64,000 bases of DNA. Origin: Nitrospira sp. LK70. Lineage in GTDB: Bacteria > Nitrospirota > Nitrospiria > Nitrospirales > Nitrospiraceae. Below the pieces are notes generated by a model. That model did no database searches. It worked only from the letters and a program-made list of their open reading frames with translations, and had not been told where the DNA came from. Of the stretch, positions 1 through 7,656 are shown in pieces. Position numbers and translations under genes: made by a program. Position 1 is the first letter of the stretch; every line of letters starts with the position of its first letter. Location: positions 1 to 64,000 of the forward strand of contig PHGD01000004.1 in the NCBI GenBank assembly GCA_011090425.1, written 5' to 3'.

Positions 1-90
1 CGGCGCCCGATCGTGCCGAAGCCGGACCATCCGTGGAGGAAGCGGCTGCTGCAGAAACGGGACGTACACGCGGCAGCAGCCGGACCATAA
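1..90 (+). CDS. Transposase C-terminus, cut by the window edge
   Basis: An open frame enters from the left edge and stops at 88-90. It gives 29 residues containing KPDHPWR followed by a basic stretch and an Ala-rich end. A C-terminal PxxDHPWR-type motif is common in DDE transposases of the IS481/IS3-like integrase-core group; that family link is from memory. It is followed directly by repeated IS-end-like sequence. Only the tail is visible, so completeness and exact family cannot be judged. Confidence 0.5.
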   Translation, partial: RRPIVPKPDHPWRKRLLQKRDVHAAAAGP

Positions 91-136
91 ACCGGACATT
101 TCTACTTTGGGAAGAAGAGGACATTTCTAAATTGGG
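91..136. mobile_element. Right end of the insertion sequence: two direct repeats
   Basis: Two 18-bp near-identical direct repeats lie at 94-111 and 119-136. Both begin GGACATTTCTA and end TTGGG, with a 25-bp period. They sit just downstream of the transposase stop. Multiple short copies of such a motif at an element end fit a transposase-binding terminal region. The left end lies outside the window, so the target-site duplication cannot be read. Confidence 0.5.
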
Positions 137-158
137 TTGACACTGGCTCGTGATGACC

Positions 159-187
159 TTGACTTGCCTTGCTTGGTCCGATAGACT
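159..187 (+). promoter_or_regulatory. Possible sigma-70 promoter for ffh
   Basis: TTGACT (159-164) and TAGACT (182-187) are separated by 17 bases, with an expected start near 194 and about 80 nt of leader before ffh. A second TTGACA at 137-142 abuts the IS end but has no good -10 element. The call rests on consensus match only. Confidence 0.35.
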
Positions 188-276
188 CCCCGATGATCTT
201 TTTCCAGAGTTTTCGAGGCGATCGGAGGTCTTGTGCAAGGCTTCGATGGCCTCTTTCTTTGTGGTGATCCGACGTC

Positions 277-1623
277 ATGCTCGATGCGCTGAGCGATAAG
301 TTTGAGAAAATTCTGAAGAAACTCCGGGGGCAGGGTGTGCTCACGGAGCAGAACATCACGGAAGCATTGAAAGATGTGCGGTTTGCGCTTCTTGAAGCAG
401 ACGTCAACTTTAAAATCGTCAAGGAGTTCATCGAGCGCGTCCGTCAAAAGGCTGTCGGTCAGGAAGTCCTGCAGAGTCTGACTCCCGGACATCAGGTCGT
501 CAAGGTCGTCTGGGACGAGCTCAGGGCGATGATGGGGAATGAGCGGGCGGGACTTGCCCTGAGTTCACAGCCCCCGACGATCTTGATGATGGTCGGATTA
601 CAAGGAGCGGGAAAGACCACGGCCAGCGGCAAACTTGCGCGTCTGTTTAAGAACCAAGGCAAGCGAGTGCTTCTGGTGGCTGCCGACCCGCGTCGTCCTG
701 CGGCCTGCGAGCAACTGAGCGCCCTTGGCCGGGATCTCGGAGTGGAGGTTCACCGAGCGGATCACGTTCAGGCTTCTCAAGCGGATGTGGTGCATATCTG
801 CCGTACTGGGGTCGAGCGAGGGCGGGATCAGGGTTTTGATCTCATCATCCTTGATACCGGAGGCCGATTGCATATCGACGACGAGTTAATGAACGAACTT
901 GTCGCCGTGAAAACAGCCGTGTCGCCTCATGAGGTCTTGTTGGTTGCCGACGCGATGACCGGGCAGGATGCGGTCACCATGGCTGGCCAGTTCGATCAAA
1001 AGGTCGGATTGACCGGTATTATTCTGACCAAGGTCGAGGGAGACGCACGCGGAGGCGCGGTCTTATCGATTCGGGCCGCAACCGGAAAGCCCATCAAGTT
1101 TCTTGGTGTCGGGGAAAAGCTGGATGCCTTAGAGCCGTTTCATCCGGACCGGATGGCTTCCCGTATTCTTGGGATGGGCGACGTGCTGTCGCTCATCGAG
1201 AAAGCCCAGGAAAGCATCACTCGTGAGCAGGTTGAGGAAGCTCAAAAGCGCCTCACCAGCAATACCTTCACCCTGGAAGATTTTCGGACGCAGCTCGGCC
1301 AGATGAACTGCATGGGGTCATTCGAGCAGATTCTCGGCATGCTTCCAGGTGGGCAAAAACTCAAGCAAGCGATCGAAGGCGACAAGCCGGAGCGAGAGAT
1401 CGGCCGTGTGGTCGCAGTGATCGATTCGATGACCCCACGGGAACGCCGCGACCATACGATCATCAATGGAAGCCGAAAGAAGCGGATCGCCCGTGGCAGC
1501 GGCACGACGGTGCAGGATGTGAATCGCCTCATCAAGCAGTTCTTGTCGGCTAAGAAGTTGGCGAAGGCGATGACCGGTGCGGGAGGGCGTCGACAGCTCG
1601 CCCAACTCATGCGATCTCGATAG
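277..1623 (+). CDS. ffh: Signal recognition particle GTPase Ffh (SRP54)
   Basis: This is the SRP GTPase that binds signal sequences on nascent chains and, with 4.5S RNA and FtsY, delivers ribosomes to the inner membrane. The 448 residues match the usual Ffh length. They contain an N-terminal four-helix domain, the G1 P-loop GLQGAGKTT at about 107-115, the DPRRPAA segment at about 137-143, a G3 element read as DTGGR at about 193-197, and a Met-rich M domain starting near residue 320 (FEQILGMLPG). The G3 Ala found in most SRP GTPases is Gly here. It heads a run with rpsP, rimM, trmD and rplS, a common bacterial order. The ATG at 277 is the natural start because the protein begins MLDALSDKF as in other Ffh proteins. 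Confidence 0.97.
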   Translation: MLDALSDKFEKILKKLRGQGVLTEQNITEALKDVRFALLEADVNFKIVKEFIERVRQKAVGQEVLQSLTPGHQVVKVVWDELRAMMGNERAGLALSSQPPTILMMVGLQGAGKTTASGKLARLFKNQGKRVLLVAADPRRPAACEQLSALGRDLGVEVHRADHVQASQADVVHICRTGVERGRDQGFDLIILDTGGRLHIDDELMNELVAVKTAVSPHEVLLVADAMTGQDAVTMAGQFDQKVGLTGIILTKVEGDARGGAVLSIRAATGKPIKFLGVGEKLDALEPFHPDRMASRILGMGDVLSLIEKAQESITREQVEEAQKRLTSNTFTLEDFRTQLGQMNCMGSFEQILGMLPGGQKLKQAIEGDKPEREIGRVVAVIDSMTPRERRDHTIINGSRKKRIARGSGTTVQDVNRLIKQFLSAKKLAKAMTGAGGRRQLAQLMRSR

Positions 1624-1669
1624 GCGATCATGACCGATAGTGCGAATTTATCGTAAAAGGAGGACAGTT

Positions 1670-1963
1670 GTGGCTGTACATTTGAGACTGGCTCGAACGG
1701 GAAGACACAAACGACCGATGTATCGGGTGGTGGCCGCTGATTCACGAAAAGCGCGCGACGGCCGGTTCCTGGAGATCCTTGGAATTTTTGATCCGTTGAA
1801 AGAAGCCGGTGTGCCGGAGTTGAAGCAGGAACGGGTGCTGACCTGGCTGAGGCATGGCGCTCAACCTACAGTGACCGTGCGGACATTGTTGCGCAGAGCA
1901 GGAGTCTGGAAGCAGTTTGAGGCTGAAAAAGCTGCGCAGAAACAAGCGTCTGCAAAGTCCTAA
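1670..1963 (+). CDS. rpsP: 30S ribosomal protein S16
   Basis: This is a small-subunit ribosomal protein needed for 30S assembly. The 97 residues carry the family pattern VHLRLARTGRHKRPMYRVV and DGRFLEILGIFDP. The frame is open from GTG 1640, but the start is taken as GTG 1670. A strong ribosome site, AAAAGGAGG at 1655-1663, lies six bases upstream of it, and S16 normally begins just before this VHLRL-like strand. The stop is 6 bases before rimM. The C-terminus is the usual variable Lys/Ala-rich tail. Confidence 0.96.
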   Translation: MAVHLRLARTGRHKRPMYRVVAADSRKARDGRFLEILGIFDPLKEAGVPELKQERVLTWLRHGAQPTVTVRTLLRRAGVWKQFEAEKAAQKQASAKS

Positions 1964-1968
1964 TTCGT

Positions 1969-2490
1969 GTGATGGTGAGTCCGTTAGAAACCGTGACCGT
2001 GGGACGGATCGAGCGGTCCTTTGGCGTCAAGGGGGAAGTGAGGGTTCGACCACTGTCCGATGTCCCTGGCCGATTTGAAGGGTTGAAGAGCGTCAGTCTT
2101 CTCGCAAGGAGCGGCCAGACTCTTGAGACCAGCGTCACCCACGTGAGGCGGGTGGGAGCTGGATTTATTCTTGGATTGGCCGGGTTGACCACCCCGGAAG
2201 ACGCGAGTCTCTGGCGAGGCAGCTTCATTCAGACAATTCGCGGGTCCGTGCCCAGGCTACCGGATGGGCAGTACTATGAGTGTGATCTGGTCGGCCTTGC
2301 CGTCTCCACCGAGGAGGGGCAGCCGATTGGTGTGCTGGAGGAGATTTGGGACTTGCCTGGAAATCCCCTGTTCGTTGTTCGCCAGGAGGCCAAAGAGATC
2401 TTGATCCCAGCAGCGAAGGAACTGGTTCGTGCCGTCGACCTGGCAGCTCGAAAAATGACTGTCCGGTGGATCGACGGATTGGGTGAGTAG
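1969..2490 (+). CDS. rimM: Ribosome maturation factor RimM
   Basis: This 16S rRNA processing and 30S maturation factor binds S19 during assembly of the 30S head. The 173 residues show an N-terminal RimM domain (VTVGRIERSFGVKGEVRV) and a C-terminal PRC-barrel (YYECDLVGLAV, LIPAAKELVRAVDL, then a PGLGE-like WIDGLGE end). GTG 1969 and ATG 1972 are adjacent candidate starts; no strong ribosome site separates them. It lies between rpsP and trmD, as in most bacteria. A KH-domain RNA-binding gene, often present between rpsP and rimM, is absent. Confidence 0.95.
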   Translation: MMVSPLETVTVGRIERSFGVKGEVRVRPLSDVPGRFEGLKSVSLLARSGQTLETSVTHVRRVGAGFILGLAGLTTPEDASLWRGSFIQTIRGSVPRLPDGQYYECDLVGLAVSTEEGQPIGVLEEIWDLPGNPLFVVRQEAKEILIPAAKELVRAVDLAARKMTVRWIDGLGE

Positions 2491-2491
2491 C

Positions 2492-3277
2492 ATGTTGCGG
2501 TTCGAGGTTCTGACATTGTTCCCCGGGATGTTCGCGCCGGTCTTGGCTCACAGCATGCTCAAACGAGGCCAAGAAAAAGGGCTCCTCACCGTGAAGGTGC
2601 ACAATTTGCGTGATTTCACGGCGGATCGCCACAAAGTGGTCGATGATATGCCGTATGGGGGTGGAGCCGGCATGGTCATGAAGGCTGAGCCGATCCTTCT
2701 TGCGGTTGCTGCGCTTCGGAATGAAGCGAAGGCGAGCGGTGAGGATATTCGACTGATGTTTCCAACGCCTCACGGGCGGCCTTTTACACAAGACCATGCA
2801 GAGCAGTTGGCGGGTGAGCGTCGCCGAATCGTCATTCTGTGCGGGCACTATGAGGGAGTGGATGAGCGTGTCCGTCTGACATTAGCTCCGGAGGAAGTCT
2901 CACTCGGAGATTATGTGTTGACCGGAGGTGAATTGCCGGCGCTTGTACTGATCGATGCAGCGGCCAGACTCGTTCCCGGTGTCCTGGGCGATCCCAGTTC
3001 TGTCTTGGAAGAGTCGTTTTCTGACGCATTGTTGGAGTATCCACAGTACACGAGGCCGGCAGAAATCGGAGGAATCGGCGTGCCCGATGTCTTGCTTTCG
3101 GGCCATCATGAGGCCATTCGACTGTGGCGCCGGAAGCAAGCGTTGCGCGACACCTATTTGCGGCGCCCCGATCTTTTGAAAGATCGGATGTTTACGAAGG
3201 AAGATCAACAGTTGTTGGAGGAATTGATGAGCGAAGGTCTCTTGACGACCCCGCCATCACGCCGGGAGGAGGGTTAA
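2492..3277 (+). CDS. trmD: tRNA (guanine-N1-)-methyltransferase TrmD
   Basis: This SAM-dependent SPOUT enzyme makes m1G37 in tRNAs and so prevents +1 frameshifting. The 261 residues include [11 protein letters not shown] at the start, [14 protein letters not shown] at about 51-64, and the knot region [19 protein letters not shown], followed by the helical C-terminal domain. The frame is open back to GTG 2483, which would overlap rimM by 8 bases. ATG 2492 is preferred because TrmD normally begins right at this first strand. It is followed four bases later by rplS. Confidence 0.96.
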   Translation: MLRFEVLTLFPGMFAPVLAHSMLKRGQEKGLLTVKVHNLRDFTADRHKVVDDMPYGGGAGMVMKAEPILLAVAALRNEAKASGEDIRLMFPTPHGRPFTQDHAEQLAGERRRIVILCGHYEGVDERVRLTLAPEEVSLGDYVLTGGELPALVLIDAAARLVPGVLGDPSSVLEESFSDALLEYPQYTRPAEIGGIGVPDVLLSGHHEAIRLWRRKQALRDTYLRRPDLLKDRMFTKEDQQLLEELMSEGLLTTPPSRREEG

Positions 3278-3281
3278 GTCC

Positions 3282-3686
3282 ATGAATCAGTTGGAACGAA
3301 TTCAGCGGTCGTTGACGAAGAAATCAGTGCCAAGATTTGAGATCGGGGATACCGTCAGGGTCCACGTCAAAGTCGTCGAAGGCGAGAAGGAGCGTATTCA
3401 GGTCTATGAAGGAACCGTGATCGCGCGCAAGGGGAGTTTGAATACCGAAACATTTACAGTCCGAAAACTTTCATACGGGGTCGGGGTCGAACGAATTTTC
3501 CCGGTGCATTCTCCGATCGTCTCCAAAGTGGATGTGGTTCGGCAAGGGCGCGTTCGGCGTGCGAAGCTCTACTATCTGCGAGGCAAGAAGGGGAGGTTCG
3601 CGAAGGTCGAAGAGCGCGAGTTTGTCGGAGAGGGCAAGTCGTCGGCGCAACCGACGACTTCTGAGGAGGAGGCTGTGACGGCTTAA
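3282..3686 (+). CDS. rplS: 50S ribosomal protein L19
   Basis: This large-subunit protein lies at the 30S-50S interface. The N-terminal 115 residues are typical of L19: [20 protein letters not shown], the [10 protein letters not shown] turn, [14 protein letters not shown] and [14 protein letters not shown]. The tail ([13 protein letters not shown] onward) is acidic and Ser/Thr-rich and variable in the family. The start ATG follows GGAGGAGGG at about 3266-3274. It closes the ribosomal part of the ffh-rpsP-rimM-trmD-rplS run. Confidence 0.97.
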   Translation: MNQLERIQRSLTKKSVPRFEIGDTVRVHVKVVEGEKERIQVYEGTVIARKGSLNTETFTVRKLSYGVGVERIFPVHSPIVSKVDVVRQGRVRRAKLYYLRGKKGRFAKVEEREFVGEGKSSAQPTTSEEEAVTA

Positions 3687-3727
3687 ATCGTTTCCGAGCA
3701 TGTGTTCCCTCACGGCAATGGGATTCT

Positions 3728-4408
3728 GTGATCGGTGAAGGGATGTGTGGTGGGCCCAACGAAGAGTTCGAGCGGGCAGCCCGGCTGTGTGGGTATCGTC
3801 GTGTTGCCGGTATCGATGAAGCAGGACGTGGCCCATTAGCCGGGCCGGTCGTCGCCGCCGCTGTCGTCCTACCGACCCGATGTCGACTCTCAGGGGTCGA
3901 TGATTCTAAGCAACTTTCTGAAGGGCGGCGAGACCGATTGTATGCGGCGATTCTTGAGCAAGCCGTGGGGATGGGAATCGGATCGGCGGACGCCTGGGAG
4001 ATCGATCGACTCAATATTCTCGAAGCGACCAGGCTAGCGATGCAGCGAGCCATCGATCAGCTGGCTCCTCCTCCTGATTATCTACTCATTGATGCCGTGA
4101 CTCTTCCTGGAATCAGAATCTCTGTACGGCCGATTATCAAGGGAGACTCCCTCTCCCTCTCGATCGCGGCGGCCTCCATCATCGCCAAGGTCACGAGGGA
4201 TCGTCTCATGGCGAAGTACCATGACATGTTCCCCGAATATGATTTTCTCTCCCATAAGGGGTATGGCACGACCGGACATCTGCAGCGATTGGCGCGCCAT
4301 GGCCCGTGCTCCATTCATCGTCGAACGTTCATGCCGGTGCAAGAGATGATCATCGCTGCGAAGAGGAAGCCGCACGGACGGATGCGCTCCACATGGTTCG
4401 AGCAGTAA
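3728..4408 (+). CDS. rnhB: Ribonuclease HII
   Basis: This endonuclease cuts the RNA strand of RNA-DNA hybrids and initiates removal of single ribonucleotides from DNA. The signature GIDEAGRGPLAGPVV near residue 28 carries the first catalytic Asp-Glu pair. VDDSKQLSEGRR and a later LLIDAV strand supply further acidic residues, and SIIAKVTRDRLM and HKGYGT follow as in the family. GTG 3728 gives 226 residues. ATG 3743 is an alternative, but its AAGGG is only a base away, too close for normal spacing. It sits between rplS and yraN, a frequent order. Confidence 0.94.
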   Translation: MIGEGMCGGPNEEFERAARLCGYRRVAGIDEAGRGPLAGPVVAAAVVLPTRCRLSGVDDSKQLSEGRRDRLYAAILEQAVGMGIGSADAWEIDRLNILEATRLAMQRAIDQLAPPPDYLLIDAVTLPGIRISVRPIIKGDSLSLSIAAASIIAKVTRDRLMAKYHDMFPEYDFLSHKGYGTTGHLQRLARHGPCSIHRRTFMPVQEMIIAAKRKPHGRMRSTWFEQ

Positions 4409-4411
4409 GCG

Positions 4412-4801
4412 ATGGCCGCTTCCGACCCGCGCCATCAGTTCGGCCAAGCCAGTGAAACGCAGGCCGAACAGTTCTTGCTGGCCAAGGGCTACCGAATTCT
4501 CGACCGCAACGTCCGGACCCCTCTCGGCGAATTGGACCTCGTGGCGGAAGACCAAGGTGTTGTGGTTTTCGTCGAGGTCAAGGGTAGGACCACGGAAGCC
4601 TTCGGCGGTGCGTTGCTCGCGGTGGATCATCGCAAGCGGGCAAAGCTGACGAAACTGGCTGCCCTCTATTTAGCGCAACGGCATTGGTCCGATAAGGTTT
4701 GCCGATTCGATCTGGTGTTGGTCCAGGGGAGACCTTCCGGCCAGGGACAGATCGAACATCTCCAGAACGCGTTCGACGTCGGAGAACGCGGAAGGTTCTA
4801 G
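4412..4801 (+). CDS. yraN: YraN family (UPF0102) endonuclease-like protein
   Basis: This small restriction-endonuclease-fold protein of 129 residues is linked in other bacteria to DNA metabolism; its exact role is not settled. The PD-(D/E)xK-type core is visible as GELDLVAEDQGVVVFVEVKGR (about residues 32-52), with the acidic Asp of LDLV and the ExK of VEVKGR. It follows rnhB by three bases and ends 20 bases before ftsE, so it closes the rplS-rnhB-yraN group. Confidence 0.9.
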   Translation: MAASDPRHQFGQASETQAEQFLLAKGYRILDRNVRTPLGELDLVAEDQGVVVFVEVKGRTTEAFGGALLAVDHRKRAKLTKLAALYLAQRHWSDKVCRFDLVLVQGRPSGQGQIEHLQNAFDVGERGRF

Positions 4802-4821
4802 CCCTTCTCCAAAGGGTTTCC

Positions 4822-5511
4822 ATGGATGCCATCATTCAACTCATCCACGTGTCCAAGTGGCATGATCGAAAAGCCGCGCTGTCCGATGTCACGCTCGAGA
4901 TTGAAAAGGGGGAGTTTGTCCTTCTCATGGGATCGAGCGGGGCGGGGAAGTCTACGCTGTTGCGCATGCTGTTCGGTGAGGAGCAGCCGGACGAAGGACA
5001 GATTTTTGTTCACGGCAGGAATGTGACGAGACTCAGACCAACCGAGATTCCTTATCTTCGACGGAAGGTCGGTGCGGTCTCTCAAGACTTTCGTCTCTTG
5101 CCGAAGAAATCCGTCTTCGACAATGTGGCGCTTCCGTTGCTCGTTCAAGGTATGCCCGAAAAAGATATCCGTCGTAAAGTCACGGAGGCATTGCGCGCGG
5201 TCGATGTCGATCACAACAAAGATCAGTTGCCGAACAGTCTCTCCACGGGAGAACAGCAGCGTGTGTGCATCGCACGGGCGATCGTCAACGGGCCGGTGGT
5301 GCTCCTGGCCGACGAACCAACGGGCAATCTTGATCCGGAACACACAAGAGAGATCATGGAGTTGTTCAAATTGATCAATGCCCGAGGGACGACTGTGATC
5401 GTCGCGACGCACGATCCTCATGTCCTGCATCACGTGAATCGTCGGGTGATTACCTTGGTGCAGGGGGTATTGCTGTCGGAGCGGCGGATCGGGCAGGGAG
5501 TCGGCCTATGA
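4822..5511 (+). CDS. ftsE: Cell division ATP-binding protein FtsE
   Basis: This is the ABC ATPase that drives FtsX and links the cytoplasmic divisome to periplasmic amidase activation. The 229 residues include Walker A GSSGAGKST at about 37-45, a Q-loop (AVSQDFRLLP), the signature LSTGEQQRV, Walker B VVLLADEPTG and the switch His (VATHDPHVL). The frame is open back to 4699 but overlaps yraN. ATG 4822 is chosen because the ABC domain begins there. The stop overlaps the ftsX start by four bases (ATGA), which indicates translational coupling. Confidence 0.95.
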   Translation: MDAIIQLIHVSKWHDRKAALSDVTLEIEKGEFVLLMGSSGAGKSTLLRMLFGEEQPDEGQIFVHGRNVTRLRPTEIPYLRRKVGAVSQDFRLLPKKSVFDNVALPLLVQGMPEKDIRRKVTEALRAVDVDHNKDQLPNSLSTGEQQRVCIARAIVNGPVVLLADEPTGNLDPEHTREIMELFKLINARGTTVIVATHDPHVLHHVNRRVITLVQGVLLSERRIGQGVGL

Positions 5512-6407
5512 GACGACTCTATTATCTCGTTCGCGAAGCCTGGGCGAACATGCGGACGAATCGGACGACTACGATCGTCGCCGTTCTGACCACGGCGTTT
5601 ACCTTGGCCTGTGTGGGTATCTTTCTGTTGCTCTATATGAATTTGCGGCAGGCCGCAGGATCGCTCCAGGAAGATGTCAAGCTCATGGTCTATTTGGAGG
5701 ATCGACTTCGGGGCGAAAGAGTGCAGGAACTGGAGCGAAAGCTCAAGGCTGATCGCATGGTTGCCCAGGTATTCTTCATTTCGAAAGAACAGGCCTTGGG
5801 AGAATTTCGAGCCCAATTCCCCGGTGAGTCCCACTTACTCGAAGGGCTCGGCGAGAATCCGCTCCCGGCTTCGTTTGTGGTGACGCTTGCGCCGAGCTTT
5901 CGGTCTCCTGACGCCATGAGAGGCTGGGTTGAACGAGTGCAAACAATGGCAGGTGTCGCCAAGGTCGACTATAATCAAGAATGGCTCAGTCTGTTGGCCG
6001 AGCTGATCAGATATATCGAGATGGCTGCGATCGGCGTCGGGATCCTCCTCTCCGCAGCCGCAGTGACGATCATCGGGAATACGATCAGGCTTGCTCTGTT
6101 GGCTAGACGAGAGGAGATCGAAATTCTTCGTTCGATCGGGGCTACGCGCACGTTCATCCGTATCCCATATTTCCTCGAAGGAGCCGTGCTCGGAGCCTGC
6201 GGCAGCGCACTCTCGCTAGGAATTCTTAAGGTCGCGTTTGAACTGTTCCGGCAGCAGATCCAATTGACAGGCCGTTTCAGCGGGATCGAAGCCATGCTCT
6301 CGTTCTTTCCCCTCTCGGTATGTCTGGCGCTCGTCCTGGCGGGGATGGGGCTTGGTTTTGCCGGTAGCGTGGTGTCGCTCCTTCGTGTTGGGGAGGGGCG
6401 GACATGA
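5508..6407 (+). CDS. ftsX: Cell division permease-like protein FtsX
   Basis: This membrane partner of FtsE has no known transport function and passes ATP-driven movement to an EnvC-type activator outside. The 299 residues show one N-terminal membrane helix (TTIVAVLTTAFTLACVGIF), then an extracellular domain of about 130 residues, then three C-terminal helices separated by LALLARREEIEILRSIGAT, the usual FtsX coupling loop. It overlaps ftsE by four bases upstream and the EnvC-like gene by four bases downstream, so all three are likely co-translated. Confidence 0.94.
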   Translation: MRRLYYLVREAWANMRTNRTTTIVAVLTTAFTLACVGIFLLLYMNLRQAAGSLQEDVKLMVYLEDRLRGERVQELERKLKADRMVAQVFFISKEQALGEFRAQFPGESHLLEGLGENPLPASFVVTLAPSFRSPDAMRGWVERVQTMAGVAKVDYNQEWLSLLAELIRYIEMAAIGVGILLSAAAVTIIGNTIRLALLARREEIEILRSIGATRTFIRIPYFLEGAVLGACGSALSLGILKVAFELFRQQIQLTGRFSGIEAMLSFFPLSVCLALVLAGMGLGFAGSVVSLLRVGEGRT

Positions 6408-7588
6408 GCATCTCCTTCACCATCCTGCTGGGGTGTCTTGCGGTGGGGGGAGGGTGGACATCCGCCGCCGGTGCGGCGAATGATCCGATCTCTGAAAAAA
6501 TAGAGCGAGAGCGGAAGACGCTTGATCAGCTGAAGGGCAAGATCGAAGAGAAGCGGAAACGAGCGGAGGAAGCAGAAAAGAAACGAGAATCGGTTCTGCA
6601 GGGCATCCAATCCCTCGATGAACGACTGGTGAGTCATCGGCAGGATCATCATGAGATCAGCAAGCAACTGAGACGGAAGGATCGGGAACTCGAAGAGATT
6701 ACAGACCGGCTTGGGGTGATGCGAACCAGCATTGATGCACGACGTGAGGCCATTCTTGCCCACCTCCGTGTGCAGTATATGGAAGGACGGTTTGGTCGTG
6801 TGAGGATGCTCTTCACGGCGGACTCGTACGGTAATCTTCAGCGCCGCGGACAATACCTCTCTGCCGTTTCACACAAGGAGTACGAATTGCTGAAGACATT
6901 CCGAGCCGATATGGAGCGGATGGAGCAGGCGGAGCACCAGCGTACCGAGGCCAGGGCCGGACTGATCGCCTTCAAGCTGAACATCGAGAAGAAACTGGTC
7001 GACATCCGAGCGCTTCAGAATGAGAAAAAGGTCTATCTGGCGAAGATCACGCACGAAAAGGATTCCTACAATCGCACAGTCGAAGAACTGCAGCGTTCCG
7101 CCTCGCGAGTGGATGGCCTGTTGCAGGAGTTGGAAACGCGCCGACGTGCCATGGCCTTGCATCCTCCGACGACTTCACCCTTGGCGCACGGAGTGAGAGG
7201 CACTCTACCTTGGCCGGCCGAAGGCAAAGTCGTATCGTTTTTCGGGCGTCAGAAACACCCGACGTTCAACACCTATGTCCAGCGCAAAGGCATCGAAATC
7301 CGAACCGAAGAGGGAAGCTTCATCCATGCTGTCATGACTGGAAACGTCGTCTATGCGGACTGGTTGAAAGGATACGGACTCGTTATAATCTTAGATCACG
7401 CCAACGGGTTTTTCTCACTGTATGCACACGCGTCCAAGATTCTGGCCAAAGCGGGTGAACAAGTTGCCGAAGGTCAGCCTATCGGGGAGACCGGGGATAC
7501 GGGCATGATTGGAGAAAATACTTTATACTTCGAGTTACGTGAAGGGGCCGAGCCGGTCGATCCGCTCCACTGGCTGGCAAAACGATAA
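6404..7588 (+). CDS. EnvC-like murein hydrolase activator (degenerate M23/LytM domain)
   Basis: This secreted partner of FtsEX most likely switches on cell-wall amidases at division. The 394 residues have an N-terminal signal sequence ending near AAGA, a long coiled coil (about 25-240, rich in Glu, Lys, Arg) and a C-terminal LytM domain. The LytM zinc ligands are degraded. The first His position reads KGIEIR, and the final HxH reads LYFEL. Loss of ligands is the EnvC pattern for a regulator instead of an active peptidase. The four-base overlap with ftsX supports the assignment. Confidence 0.9.
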   Translation: MSISFTILLGCLAVGGGWTSAAGAANDPISEKIERERKTLDQLKGKIEEKRKRAEEAEKKRESVLQGIQSLDERLVSHRQDHHEISKQLRRKDRELEEITDRLGVMRTSIDARREAILAHLRVQYMEGRFGRVRMLFTADSYGNLQRRGQYLSAVSHKEYELLKTFRADMERMEQAEHQRTEARAGLIAFKLNIEKKLVDIRALQNEKKVYLAKITHEKDSYNRTVEELQRSASRVDGLLQELETRRRAMALHPPTTSPLAHGVRGTLPWPAEGKVVSFFGRQKHPTFNTYVQRKGIEIRTEEGSFIHAVMTGNVVYADWLKGYGLVIILDHANGFFSLYAHASKILAKAGEQVAEGQPIGETGDTGMIGENTLYFELREGAEPVDPLHWLAKR

Positions 7589-7656
7589 AATGTGCATGGT
7601 CGGTGTCGATCGGGTCGAAGGGCCAGAAAACGTATGAAAGAAGGGATGTGAAGATT

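Noticed and set aside
137-142. TTGACA as an IS-borne outward -35 box for ffh
   Set aside because: No acceptable -10 box at 16-18 bases; the TTGACT/TAGACT pair further on is better.
3454-4053. 199-codon minus-strand ORF
   Set aside because: Antisense to rplS and rnhB, both well supported.
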